Assembly (NCBI RefSeq): GCF_023091155.1
Contig: NZ_JAHWXK010000002.1
Location: 248,001-312,000, forward strand
From: Microbacterium sufflavum
GTDB lineage: Bacteria > Actinomycetota > Actinomycetes > Actinomycetales > Microbacteriaceae
Reading direction: 5' to 3'
DNA: 64,000 nt
Program-made: the position numbers and the translations under genes
Shown here: positions 28,517 to 37,092 of the stretch, in pieces
Layout of the letters: the number at the start of each line of letters is the position of its first letter
Position numbering within the stretch: the first letter of the stretch is position 1
Notes under the pieces: model-generated
What the model was told of the DNA's origin: nothing
The model's input: only the letters and a program-made list of their open reading frames with translations
The model's database searches: none

Positions 28517-29935
28517 ATGTCGGATGTGCTGATCGACCGCCCGGAGCTTGACGGTCTGGGGGTGTACGAGTTCGGCTGGCACGATGAGGACGCCGCGGGT
28601 GCCGTGGCGAAACGCGGCATCTCCGAAGAGGTGGTCCGCGGGATCTCTGCCCTCAAGAACGAGCCCGAGTGGATGCTGAAGACCCGTCTGAAGGGGTATC
28701 AGCTCTTCGGTCGCAAGCCGATGCCGACGTGGGGCGCCGACCTCAGCGACATCGACTTCGACAACATCAAGTACTTCGTCCGCTCCACCGAGAAGCAGGC
28801 GCAGAGCTGGGAGGACCTCCCCGAGGAGATCCGCGAGACGTACGAGCGCCTGGGCATCCCCGAGGCAGAGCGCCAGCGCCTCGTGGCCGGCGTCGCCGCG
28901 CAGTACGAATCCGAGGTCGTGTACCACCAGATCCGCGAGGACCTCGAGGCCCAGGGCGTCATCTTCATGGACACCGACACGGCGCTGCGTGAGCACCCCG
29001 AGTTCTTCGAGGAGTACTTCGGCACGGTCATCCCGGCGGGCGACAACAAGTTCGCCGCACTCAACACCGCCGTGTGGTCGGGCGGCTCGTTCGTCTACGT
29101 CCCGAAGGGCGTGCACGTAGAGATCCCGCTGCAGGCGTACTTCCGCATCAACACCGAGAACATGGGTCAGTTCGAGCGGACCCTGATCATCGCCGACGAG
29201 GACAGCTACGTCCACTACATCGAGGGCTGCACGGCTCCGATCTACAAGTCCGACTCGCTGCACTCGGCCGTGGTCGAGATCATCGTGAAGAAGAACGCCC
29301 GCGTGCGCTACACGACGATCCAGAACTGGTCGAACAACGTCTACAACCTGGTCACCAAGCGCGCCGTGGCACACGAGGGTGCGACCATGGAGTGGGTCGA
29401 CGGCAACATCGGCTCCAAGGTGACGATGAAGTACCCGTCGATCTACCTGATGGGCGAGCACGCCAAGGGCGAGACCCTCTCGGTCGCCTTCGCCGGTCCC
29501 GGTCAGCACCAGGACGCGGGGGCCAAGATGATCCACATGGCGCCGTACACGCAGTCGTCGATCGTCTCGAAGTCGATCGCCCGCGGCGGCGGTCGCGCCG
29601 GCTACCGCGGTGAGGTCCGCGTCGACGCCAACGCCCACCACTCGGCGAACACCGTCCGTTGCGACGCGCTGCTCGTGGACACGAAGTCGCGCTCCGACAC
29701 CTACCCGGCGATCGACATCCGCGTCGACGACGTGCAGCTCGGCCACGAGGCCACGGTCTCGAAGGTCAGCGAGGAGCAGCTCTTCTACCTCCAGTCCCGC
29801 GGCATGCCCGAGGACGAGGCGATGGCGATGATCGTGCGCGGCTTCATCGAGCCGATCGCGCGCGAGCTGCCGATGGAGTACGCGATGGAACTGAACAAGC
29901 TCATCGAGATGGGCATGGAAGGATCGGTCGGCTAA
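28517..29935 (+). CDS. sufB: Fe-S cluster assembly scaffold SufB
   Basis: Scaffold of the SUF system; with SufC and SufD it receives sulfur and builds Fe-S clusters in the cytosol. 472 residues. [12 protein letters not shown] and the beta-helix core [41 protein letters not shown] are family signatures; GCTAP contains the conserved Cys that accepts sulfur. C-terminal [25 protein letters not shown] is the SufC-binding region. No SufR-type repressor gene precedes it, which differs from many actinobacterial suf operons. GAGGAG lies about ten bases before the ATG. Its stop touches the sufD ATG. Confidence 0.97.
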   Translation: MSDVLIDRPELDGLGVYEFGWHDEDAAGAVAKRGISEEVVRGISALKNEPEWMLKTRLKGYQLFGRKPMPTWGADLSDIDFDNIKYFVRSTEKQAQSWEDLPEEIRETYERLGIPEAERQRLVAGVAAQYESEVVYHQIREDLEAQGVIFMDTDTALREHPEFFEEYFGTVIPAGDNKFAALNTAVWSGGSFVYVPKGVHVEIPLQAYFRINTENMGQFERTLIIADEDSYVHYIEGCTAPIYKSDSLHSAVVEIIVKKNARVRYTTIQNWSNNVYNLVTKRAVAHEGATMEWVDGNIGSKVTMKYPSIYLMGEHAKGETLSVAFAGPGQHQDAGAKMIHMAPYTQSSIVSKSIARGGGRAGYRGEVRVDANAHHSANTVRCDALLVDTKSRSDTYPAIDIRVDDVQLGHEATVSKVSEEQLFYLQSRGMPEDEAMAMIVRGFIEPIARELPMEYAMELNKLIEMGMEGSVG

Positions 29936-31141
29936 ATGGCGGCCTCGACGACAGCGCCCACGGAGGCGCAGCACACGAACGCGCACATCGACCCGGCCGC
30001 CCAGGTCGCCGACGCCGGATTCGTCCCGGTGCAGACGCGCTCCGAGCGCCCGCACTCGTACGACCCGGACGACTTCGGCGCCCCCAGCGGCCGTGAGGTC
30101 AACTGGAAGCACACGCCGGTCGCGCAGCTGACGCCGCTGTTCCAGACGGCAGAGGCGAACGACGGCGTCGCGTACGCCTTCAGCTCCGGCGGGCAGTACG
30201 TGGCAGGACCGCTCGCCATCGGCGCCGCTCCGCGCGGCGAGGTCTTCCTCCCCGAGGACATCACGGCCGCCGTCGCCTGGCAGGGTGCGAGCGAGGCGGT
30301 GCACGTGCGCATCCCGCGTGAGGAGGAGGTCGCCGAGCCGATCTTCATCTCCGTCACGGGTACGGGTGCCGACCGCCGCGCCGACGCCCACATCGTGATC
30401 GAGGCGCTGGAGCACAGCGTCGCGACCGTGGTGCTGCAGCACAAGGGTTCCGCGCAGTACGCGCAGAACGTGGAGATCATCGTCCGCGATGGCGCGAAGC
30501 TCACCGTGGTCACGGTGCAGCAATGGGAGGACGACGCGGTGCACGCGGCCGCGCACCAGGCCCGCGTCGGCTCCGACGCCACGCTCAAGCATTTCGTGGT
30601 GAGCTTCGGCGGCGGCCTCGTGCGCGTGAACCCGAGCGTGGAGCTCGCGGGCGCGGGTTCCGAGGGCTACCTCTACGGGCTGTCGTACGCGGACGCCGGG
30701 CAGCACCTGGAGAGCCAGGTCTACCTGCACCACAAGGGTCCGCACACCACGGGCGACGTGCTCTACAAGGGTGCCCTCCAGGGCGCGAGCGCGCACAGTG
30801 TGTGGATCGGCGACGTGCTGATCGGCGCCGACGCCACGGGCACCGACTCGTACGAGGCGAACCGCAACCTGGTGCTCACCGAGGGGGCGCGCGCCGACTC
30901 GATCCCGAACCTCGAGATCGAGACGGGCGACATCGTCGGCGCGGGCCACGCGAGTGCGACCGGTCGCTTCGACGACGAGCAGCTCTTCTACCTGCAGGCC
31001 CGCGGCATCCCGGAGGAGGAGGCGCGGCGTCTCGTCGTGCTCGGCTTCCTCACCGACATCGTGCTGCGCCTCGGTATCCCGACGCTCGAGGCGGAGCTGC
31101 TCGCCGCCATCGAGGCCGAGCTCGCCGAGGTGGACGCGTGA
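29936..31141 (+). CDS. sufD: Fe-S cluster assembly protein SufD
   Basis: Paralogue and partner of SufB in the SufBC2D complex, important for iron acquisition. 401 residues with a divergent N-terminal region and a beta-helix core; DEQLFYLQARGIPEEEARRLVVLGFL near the C-terminus mirrors the SufB SufC-binding helix pair. ATG 29936 follows the sufB stop with no gap. It overlaps the Rieske gene by 4 bases (GTGA). Confidence 0.95.
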   Translation: MAASTTAPTEAQHTNAHIDPAAQVADAGFVPVQTRSERPHSYDPDDFGAPSGREVNWKHTPVAQLTPLFQTAEANDGVAYAFSSGGQYVAGPLAIGAAPRGEVFLPEDITAAVAWQGASEAVHVRIPREEEVAEPIFISVTGTGADRRADAHIVIEALEHSVATVVLQHKGSAQYAQNVEIIVRDGAKLTVVTVQQWEDDAVHAAAHQARVGSDATLKHFVVSFGGGLVRVNPSVELAGAGSEGYLYGLSYADAGQHLESQVYLHHKGPHTTGDVLYKGALQGASAHSVWIGDVLIGADATGTDSYEANRNLVLTEGARADSIPNLEIETGDIVGAGHASATGRFDDEQLFYLQARGIPEEEARRLVVLGFLTDIVLRLGIPTLEAELLAAIEAELAEVDA

Positions 31142-31464
31142 CCGCCGAGCGCGTCTGCGCGGTCTCCGACCTGGAGCAGGACACCCCGCTCCGCGTCGAG
31201 CCGGGCGGCGTGCCCATCACGGTGATCAAGGACGGCGATGGCGTGATCCACGCCATCGGCGACACCTGCACGCACGGCGACATCTCGCTGTCCGAGGGCT
31301 TCGTGGAAGGCGACACGGTGGAGTGCTGGGCTCACGGCTCGGCCTTCTCCCTGATCACCGGCAAGCCCCAGAACCTCCCCGCTTACGAGCCCGTCCCGGT
31401 CTATGTCGTCGAGATCGACGGCGACGACGTGCTCATCGATCCTGCTGTGACGAAGGAAGTCTGA
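31138..31464 (+). CDS. Rieske-type ferredoxin of the suf operon
   Basis: 108 residues with a Rieske [2Fe-2S] site formed by C44, H46 (CTHGDISL) and C63, H66 (CWAHGS). It resembles the small ferredoxin subunits of non-heme iron oxygenases and NirD. Placed between sufD and sufC, it probably supplies electrons for, or receives clusters from, the SUF machinery; this position is conserved in many actinobacteria. GTG 31138 overlaps the sufD stop. Electron-transfer partner not known. Confidence 0.88.
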   Translation: MTAERVCAVSDLEQDTPLRVEPGGVPITVIKDGDGVIHAIGDTCTHGDISLSEGFVEGDTVECWAHGSAFSLITGKPQNLPAYEPVPVYVVEIDGDDVLIDPAVTKEV

Positions 31465-31467
31465 AGA

Positions 31468-32238
<771 letters not shown>

Positions 32239-32248
32239 GCTGAGCCGT

Positions 32249-32578
32249 ATGACAGCGACCCTCACGGATGAGAAGTACGACGCGGTCACCGAGGCGCTCA
32301 AGGACGTCATGGACCCGGAGCTCGGGATCAACGTCGTCGACCTCGGCCTCATCTACGACCTCGCCTGGGATGACGAGAACGATGCTCTCGTCATCCACAT
32401 GACGTTGACCAGCGCGGGCTGCCCGCTGACCGACGTCCTCGAAGACCAGACCGCGCAGGCTCTCGACAACGTCGTGGACCGGTTCCGCATCAACTGGGTG
32501 TGGATGCCGCCGTGGGGTCCGGAGCGGATCACGGACGACGGGCGCGACATGATGCGCGCGCTGGGATTCGCGATCTGA
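32249..32578 (+). CDS. sufT: SufT-type metal-sulfur cluster biosynthesis protein (DUF59/MIP18)
   Basis: 109 residues of the DUF59 family: DPELGINVVDLGLIYDLAW and MTLTSAGCPLTDVLEDQ, with the conserved Cys in AGCPL. Members help mature Fe-S proteins (SufT, PaaD and MIP18 groups). It is last in sufB-D-Rieske-C-T. The desulfurase sufS and the SufU scaffold, usually between sufC and sufT, are absent from this window and must be elsewhere. Confidence 0.9.
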   Translation: MTATLTDEKYDAVTEALKDVMDPELGINVVDLGLIYDLAWDDENDALVIHMTLTSAGCPLTDVLEDQTAQALDNVVDRFRINWVWMPPWGPERITDDGRDMMRALGFAI

Positions 32579-32605
32579 CGCTGAAGACACAGTGATGCAC
32601 GACGG

Positions 32606-32629
32606 AGCGGGCGCGGAGACGCGCCCGCT
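32606..32629 (+). terminator. terminator hairpin of the suf operon
   Basis: A 9-bp GC stem (32606-32614 with 32621-32629) with a 6-base loop, 28 bases after sufT. Confidence 0.6.
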
Positions 32630-32674
32630 TCGCTGACTCCGCGGTGAGGCGGGGACGAGAACTCGGGAGATCGA

Positions 32675-33829
32675 ATGTTGCATGTTCAGGCCCTGTCCCT
32701 GGCGGAGCTCCGTGAGCGCAGCAGCGAGAAGTGGCGCGAGTACCCCGCCGATGTGCTTCCGCTCTTCGTCGCCGAGACCGACTTCCCCCTCGCCCCCGCG
32801 ATCACCGCGGCCCTGCACCGTGCGGTCGAGCGTGGCGACACGGGGTACATCGCCTCGAAGACGCCGCTGGCCGAGGCGTTCGCGGGCTTCGCGCGCCGCC
32901 GTTACGACTGGGCGGTGGATCCCGCTCGCACTCGCAGCACGGCCGACGTGAGCATGGGCATCGTGGAGATCCTGCGCCGCGTGACGCAGCCGGGGGAGCG
33001 GGTCGTCGTCACCCCGCCCGTGTACCCGCCGTTCTACGACCTCGTGGAGGAGGCCGGTGCGGAGGTGCTGCGGGTGCCGCTGCGCGACACGGGCACGGGG
33101 TGGGAGCTCGACCTCGACGGGATCCGCGGGGCGTTCGACGACGGTGCGACCGCGATCCTGCTGTGCAACCCGCACAACCCGACCGGCACGGTGCACGACC
33201 GAGACGCCCTCGCCGCGCTGGCGGAGATCGCTGCCGAGTACGGCGCCGCCGTCGTGTCCGACGAGATCCACGCGCCGCTCGCCCAGCCGGGGACCGGGTT
33301 CACGCCCTTCCTCGCGGCGAGCGAGACGGCCGCACGCGTCGGCTATGCGGTCGTGAGCGCCAGCAAGGCGTTCAACCTCGCCGGCCTGAAGTGTGCGCTG
33401 ATGGTCACGGCCGACGACGACACCAGCGCCGTGGTGCGAGGGCTCCCCGTGGAGGTCGAGTGGCGCACCGGTCAGTTCGGTCTGCTCGCCTCGGTCGCAG
33501 CGTTCGCGGAGGAGAGCGATGCGTGGCTGGACGGGCTGCTCGACACGCTCGACCAGAACCGTGTGCTCCTGGAGGACCTGCTGGCGCGGCATCTTCCCGG
33601 TGCCCGCTACCGGATCCCGGACGCGGGCTACCTGGCCTGGATCGACCTGTCGGCTCTGGGCTGGGGCGACAACCCCGCGCGGCGGATCCTGCGGGATGCG
33701 AAGGTCGCCCTGCACTTCGGCCCGGCGTTCGGCACCGAGGGAGCGGGCCACGTGCGACTGAACTTCGGGACGAGCCCGGAGATCCTGACGGAGGCCGTCG
33801 AGCGGATCGCCGCGCTCGTGGAGCGATGA
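32675..33829 (+). CDS. MalY/PatB family PLP-dependent C-S lyase (aminotransferase class I/II fold)
   Basis: 384 residues. The PLP Lys is K231 in SASKAFNLAGLK; LLCNPHNPTGTVHDRD carries the Asn that contacts PLP and VVSDEIHAPLAQ the Asp. The sequence SSEKWREYPADVLPLFVAETDFPLAPAI is typical of MalY/PatB cystathionine beta-lyases. Likely cleaves cystathionine or cysteine conjugates. Its TGA overlaps the ATG of an MFS transporter, suggesting that the lyase and exporter act on related compounds. Confidence 0.85.
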   Translation: MLHVQALSLAELRERSSEKWREYPADVLPLFVAETDFPLAPAITAALHRAVERGDTGYIASKTPLAEAFAGFARRRYDWAVDPARTRSTADVSMGIVEILRRVTQPGERVVVTPPVYPPFYDLVEEAGAEVLRVPLRDTGTGWELDLDGIRGAFDDGATAILLCNPHNPTGTVHDRDALAALAEIAAEYGAAVVSDEIHAPLAQPGTGFTPFLAASETAARVGYAVVSASKAFNLAGLKCALMVTADDDTSAVVRGLPVEVEWRTGQFGLLASVAAFAEESDAWLDGLLDTLDQNRVLLEDLLARHLPGARYRIPDAGYLAWIDLSALGWGDNPARRILRDAKVALHFGPAFGTEGAGHVRLNFGTSPEILTEAVERIAALVER

Positions 33830-35196
33830 CCGCGCCGCAGCCCGTCGCATCGATCTGGGATCGCGGCCGAATCTGGGTGACGGTGGGCGCGGTCGCGCTC
33901 ATCTTCCTCGCCGCGATCGAGGCGCTCGCGGTCACCACGGTCATGCCGATCGTGAGTGCGGCGCTCGACGGTGAGGCGCTGTTCGCCGTCGCGTTCGCCG
34001 GCACCCTTGCGACGAGCGTGATCGGGATGGTCGCGACCGGTGCCTGGTCCGACGCGCGCGGGCCGCGCGGCGCGCTGTACGTGGCGGTGGCGCTGTTCAT
34101 CGTCGGCCTGCTGATCTCGGGCTTCGCGACGTCGATGCCGCAGTTCCTGATCGGTCGGCTCGTGCAGGGGCTCGGCACCGGCGGTCAGACGGTCGCGCTG
34201 TACGTCGTGGTCGCGCGGCTCTACCCGCCGGAGCTGCACGGGCGCGTGTTCGCGGCGTTCGCGGCCGCCTGGGTCGTCCCGTCGATGGTGGGGCCGTTCC
34301 TCGCGGGAGCGGTCGCGGAGTACCTGCACTGGCGCTGGGCGTTCCTGGGCGTCGCGGTGCTCACCGCGATCGCCTTCCTGATGATCGCGGTCCGGCTGCG
34401 TGGTGTCGACCTGGGCGGCGGTGAACCCCAGGACCGGCGTGCGCTGCGCCTCCGCCTGCTGCTGGCCGTCGTGGTGGCGGCGCTGGCGGTGGTGATCGGC
34501 GTCTCGGCCGAGCTCGACCACGGGGTGCGCTGGCCGGTCGCCGTGGCCGCGATCCTCGGGATCGGCGTCGCGGTGCTGCCGCTGCTCCCCGCCCGTACCC
34601 TTCACGCGGGAGCCGGGTTGCCCAGCGTCGTGCTGATGCGCGGCGTGGCGGCCGGCGCGTTTTTCGCGGCGGAGGCCTACATCCCCTACCTGCTCATCCG
34701 GAAGTACGACTTCACCGCCACGTGGGCGGGGGTGGCGCTCATGCTCGCCGCGTTCGCGTGGGCTGGAGCCTCGGCGCTGCAGGGGCGCTACGGCGAGCGG
34801 CTGGGCAACCGCCGCATCACGCTGCTGAGCCTCGGAGCCCTCCTGGTGGCGATGCTGGCGGTGCTCGCGGCGGCCGTGTTCCCGGTGTCGCCCGTCGTGG
34901 TGATCCTCGGGTGGGCGTTCGCGGGTGGCGGCATGGGGCTGCTGTATCCGCGCCTGACGGTGCTCACGCTGGCCTACTCGGACGAGTCGAACCAGGGGTT
35001 CAACTCCTCGGCGCTGTCGATCTCCGACGCGACGGGGTCCGCGGTCGCGATCGCGGTCGCGGGGCTCGCCGTGGCCACCCTCGGCGGCGGTCCTGGTGCC
35101 TTCGGCGTGGTGTTCGCGTTCGGTCTCGGTCTCGTGCTGCTGGCGCTCGTGCCGGGTCTCAGGCTCGGGCACGCCGCGGAGCCCGCAGTGCGCTGA
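33826..35196 (+). CDS. MFS transporter
   Basis: 456 residues, about 14 hydrophobic segments. LAAIEALAVTTVMPIVSAAL, WSDARGPRGALYVAVALFIVG (motif A-like DxxGxR) and LIGRLVQGLGTGGQTVALYVVVA belong to the drug:H+ antiporter DHA2-like group. ATG 33826 overlaps the lyase stop (ATGA). The last 38 bases overlap the convergent TetR gene. Likely an exporter; substrate unknown. Confidence 0.82.
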   Translation: MTAPQPVASIWDRGRIWVTVGAVALIFLAAIEALAVTTVMPIVSAALDGEALFAVAFAGTLATSVIGMVATGAWSDARGPRGALYVAVALFIVGLLISGFATSMPQFLIGRLVQGLGTGGQTVALYVVVARLYPPELHGRVFAAFAAAWVVPSMVGPFLAGAVAEYLHWRWAFLGVAVLTAIAFLMIAVRLRGVDLGGGEPQDRRALRLRLLLAVVVAALAVVIGVSAELDHGVRWPVAVAAILGIGVAVLPLLPARTLHAGAGLPSVVLMRGVAAGAFFAAEAYIPYLLIRKYDFTATWAGVALMLAAFAWAGASALQGRYGERLGNRRITLLSLGALLVAMLAVLAAAVFPVSPVVVILGWAFAGGGMGLLYPRLTVLTLAYSDESNQGFNSSALSISDATGSAVAIAVAGLAVATLGGGPGAFGVVFAFGLGLVLLALVPGLRLGHAAEPAVR

Positions 35197-35743
35197 CCTC
35201 GCCCGCGAGCGCCCGCACGCCCAGGTCGAACGCGCGGTCGAGACCCGCCGTCACGTCGATCTCGTCCGAGGGTGGCAGGGCGCCGTGGCTGTCGGCGTGC
35301 ATGCGCTGCTGCACGAGCGTCGCGTGGCCGAGGACGAAGTGAAGGATCGCGGTCGCGCGGGTTTCGGGATCGTCGGCGCCGTCGCTCCGCAGCGCGGCGA
35401 TGAGCGCGTCGAGCGCGTGCGCCGAGCCGAGCTGGAGCGCGTAGGTGCTCAGCACGAGCTCGGCGCCGTCGCGGTGGGCGAACAGAGCATCCCGCAGGCC
35501 GCGGGCGGTGGCGAGGACGCCGGTGGTTCCGCGGGGGACGCTCGCGGTGATGCGGTCGGCGAGATCGGCGAGCAGCTCCTGCTTGCTCGCGAAGTGCCAG
35601 TAGAGAGCACTGGGCTGCACGTCGAGCCGCGCGGCGATGCGCCGCATCGAGAGGTCGGCCAGACCGACCTCGTCGAGCAGGGCGAGAGCGCTGCGGGCGA
35701 CGCTGTCGCGGTCGTGTCGGGCCGGATTGGGCTCGGGGGTCAT
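35159..35743 (-). CDS. bioQ: TetR-type repressor, BioQ-like
   Basis: 194 residues. The HTH region is LSMRRIAARLDVQPSALYWHFASKQELLADLAD at about residues 30-62. Divergent from the biotin-type ECF genes bioM-bioN. The intergenic DNA has two copies of TGAAC-N3-GTTCA, the form of operator described for BioQ of Corynebacterium and Mycobacterium (known from the literature as a biotin repressor). On that basis I call it BioQ; ligand sensing is not proven. ATG 35743 has TATAGT exactly 6 bases upstream, so its message is leaderless and its promoter is covered by the operators (autorepression). Confidence 0.78.
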   Translation of the reverse strand: MTPEPNPARHDRDSVARSALALLDEVGLADLSMRRIAARLDVQPSALYWHFASKQELLADLADRITASVPRGTTGVLATARGLRDALFAHRDGAELVLSTYALQLGSAHALDALIAALRSDGADDPETRATAILHFVLGHATLVQQRMHADSHGALPPSDEIDVTAGLDRAFDLGVRALAGEVSALRAPRRARA

Positions 35744-35749
35744 GACCCC

Positions 35750-35757
35750 ACTATAGT
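35750..35757. promoter_or_regulatory. bidirectional -10 (ACTATAGT) of bioQ and bioM
   Basis: The 8-base palindrome gives TATAGT on both strands. On the minus strand it is 6 bases before the bioQ ATG. On the plus strand transcription would begin near 35764, inside the first operator. Confidence 0.6.
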
Positions 35758-35784
35758 GAACGGCGTTCAGGTGAACGGTGTTCA
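35757..35784. promoter_or_regulatory. two tandem BioQ-type operators
   Basis: Two 13-base palindromes TGAAC-N3-GTTCA at 35757-35769 (spacer GGC) and 35772-35784 (spacer GGT), centres 15 bases apart. They lie between the bioQ -10 and the bioM ribosome site (AGGAGG at 35784-35789), the second even touching it, so a bound repressor could block both directions. Confidence 0.75.
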
Positions 35785-35794
35785 GGAGGTGGGA

Positions 35795-36499
35795 GTGCGC
35801 GAGCAGCGTCGGGCCGAGGAAGCCGCCGCATCGATCGTGCTGGAGCACGTGCGGGTGGAGGTCGACGGCCGGGCGATCCTCGATGACGTGAGCCTCGACC
35901 TCACGGCACGACGCATCGCCGTGATCGGAGCGAACGGCTCGGGAAAGTCGACGTTCGCGCGTGTGCTGGACGGCCTGGTCGTGCCGACGGCGGGCACTGC
36001 GGTCGTGCACGGGCTCGACGTGGTGCGCGACACGCGGGAGCTCCGACGCCGCGTCGGCTTCGTGTTCACGGATCCCGACGCGCAGATCCTCATGCCGACG
36101 CCCGCGGAAGATCTCGCCCTGTCGCTGCGGGGCCTCCCGCGCGCGGAGGTCGACCGACGCGTGCGCGAGACCCTCGCGGTGCATGGGCTCGAGGCGCACG
36201 CGGACGTGCCGGCGTCGTCGCTGTCCGGCGGGCAGAAGCAGCTGCTCGCGCTGGCGGCCGTGCTCGTGACCGAGCCGCGGCTGCTCGTGGCCGACGAGCC
36301 GACCACGCTTCTCGACCGGCGCAACGCCCGGCGCATCGCGGAGCTGCTGATGGCGCAGGAGGCGCAGGTCGTGGTGGCCACGCACGACCTCGACCTGGCC
36401 GCGCGCTGCGACCTGGCCGTGCTGTTCGAGGGCGGGCGAGCCGTGGCCGTGGGTCACCCGGATGCGGTGATCGACGAGTACTGCCGGGTGTCCGCGTGA
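35795..36499 (+). CDS. bioM: ECF transporter ATPase, biotin type
   Basis: 234 residues, a short ABC ATPase: Walker A GANGSGKST, VGFVFTDPDAQILMPTPAEDLALSLRG (the Q-loop with DPDxQ typical of ECF/CbiO ATPases), signature LSGGQKQLLALAAVL and Walker B LLVADEPTTLLD. Pairs with the EcfT protein encoded next. The GTG at 35795 has AGGAGG five bases upstream. Overlaps bioN by 4 bases. Biotin is inferred from the BioQ operators and the short BioMN-like sizes. Confidence 0.8.
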   Translation: MREQRRAEEAAASIVLEHVRVEVDGRAILDDVSLDLTARRIAVIGANGSGKSTFARVLDGLVVPTAGTAVVHGLDVVRDTRELRRRVGFVFTDPDAQILMPTPAEDLALSLRGLPRAEVDRRVRETLAVHGLEAHADVPASSLSGGQKQLLALAAVLVTEPRLLVADEPTTLLDRRNARRIAELLMAQEAQVVVATHDLDLAARCDLAVLFEGGRAVAVGHPDAVIDEYCRVSA

Positions 36500-37089
36500 T
36501 CTCGCTCTACCGCCCCGGCACGAGCGTGCTGCATCGCCTGCCGGCGGGGGTGAAGCTCGCGGGGCTCGTGCTCTGCGCGCTCGGTCTGACCCTGCTTCCG
36601 CCGCAGCCCGTCGTCGTGAGCGTGGCCCTCGCCGCCACGGTCGTGCTCTATCCGCTCGGAGGGCAGAGTCCGCGCACGCTGCTCGTCGAACTGTGGCGGT
36701 TGCGATGGATCCTCCTCGTGCTGGGGGTGATGCTGGCGGTGTTCGTCTCGCCGATCGCCGCGTGGGTCGGCGCCAGTCGGGTCGCGGCGCTGCTGCTCGT
36801 CGCCGCACTGGTGACGATGACCACCCGGATGTCCGACCTGCTCGATGTGCTGCAGACGGTGCTGCGGCCGCTGCGTCGCTGGGGTGTCGATCCGGAGGTC
36901 GTCGCGCTGACGCTGTCGCTCACGCTCACGATGGTGCCGGTGGTCGCGGCGTTCGTCCACCGGCTCCGTGAGGCCGAGCGCGCTCGAGGGGTGCGCCTAG
37001 GGCCGCGCGCGGCGGTGCCGCTCCTCGTGCTCACCCTCCGGCACGCCGACCGGGTGGGCGACGCCCTCGCCGCGCGCGGCGTGGCCTGA
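36496..37089 (+). CDS. bioN: ECF transporter transmembrane protein, biotin type
   Basis: 197 residues with about five membrane helices. Coupling helices carry the Ala-Arg-Gly type motifs of EcfT proteins, EAERARGVRLG and DALAARGVA at the C-terminus. Starts within the bioM stop (GTGA). The substrate-binding S component BioY is not encoded here, so it must be elsewhere on the genome. Faces the acyltransferase gene, three bases away. Confidence 0.8.
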   Translation: MISLYRPGTSVLHRLPAGVKLAGLVLCALGLTLLPPQPVVVSVALAATVVLYPLGGQSPRTLLVELWRLRWILLVLGVMLAVFVSPIAAWVGASRVAALLLVAALVTMTTRMSDLLDVLQTVLRPLRRWGVDPEVVALTLSLTLTMVPVVAAFVHRLREAERARGVRLGPRAAVPLLVLTLRHADRVGDALAARGVA

Positions 37090-37092
37090 GCC

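Noticed and set aside
27140..30949. Open frame of about 1269 codons on the minus strand covering ctaA and all of sufB/sufD in antisense
   Set aside because: Only the ctaA part (to 28285) has protein-like motifs; the rest is antisense to sufB/sufD and Arg/Val/Asp/His-rich, as expected from high-GC codon bias.
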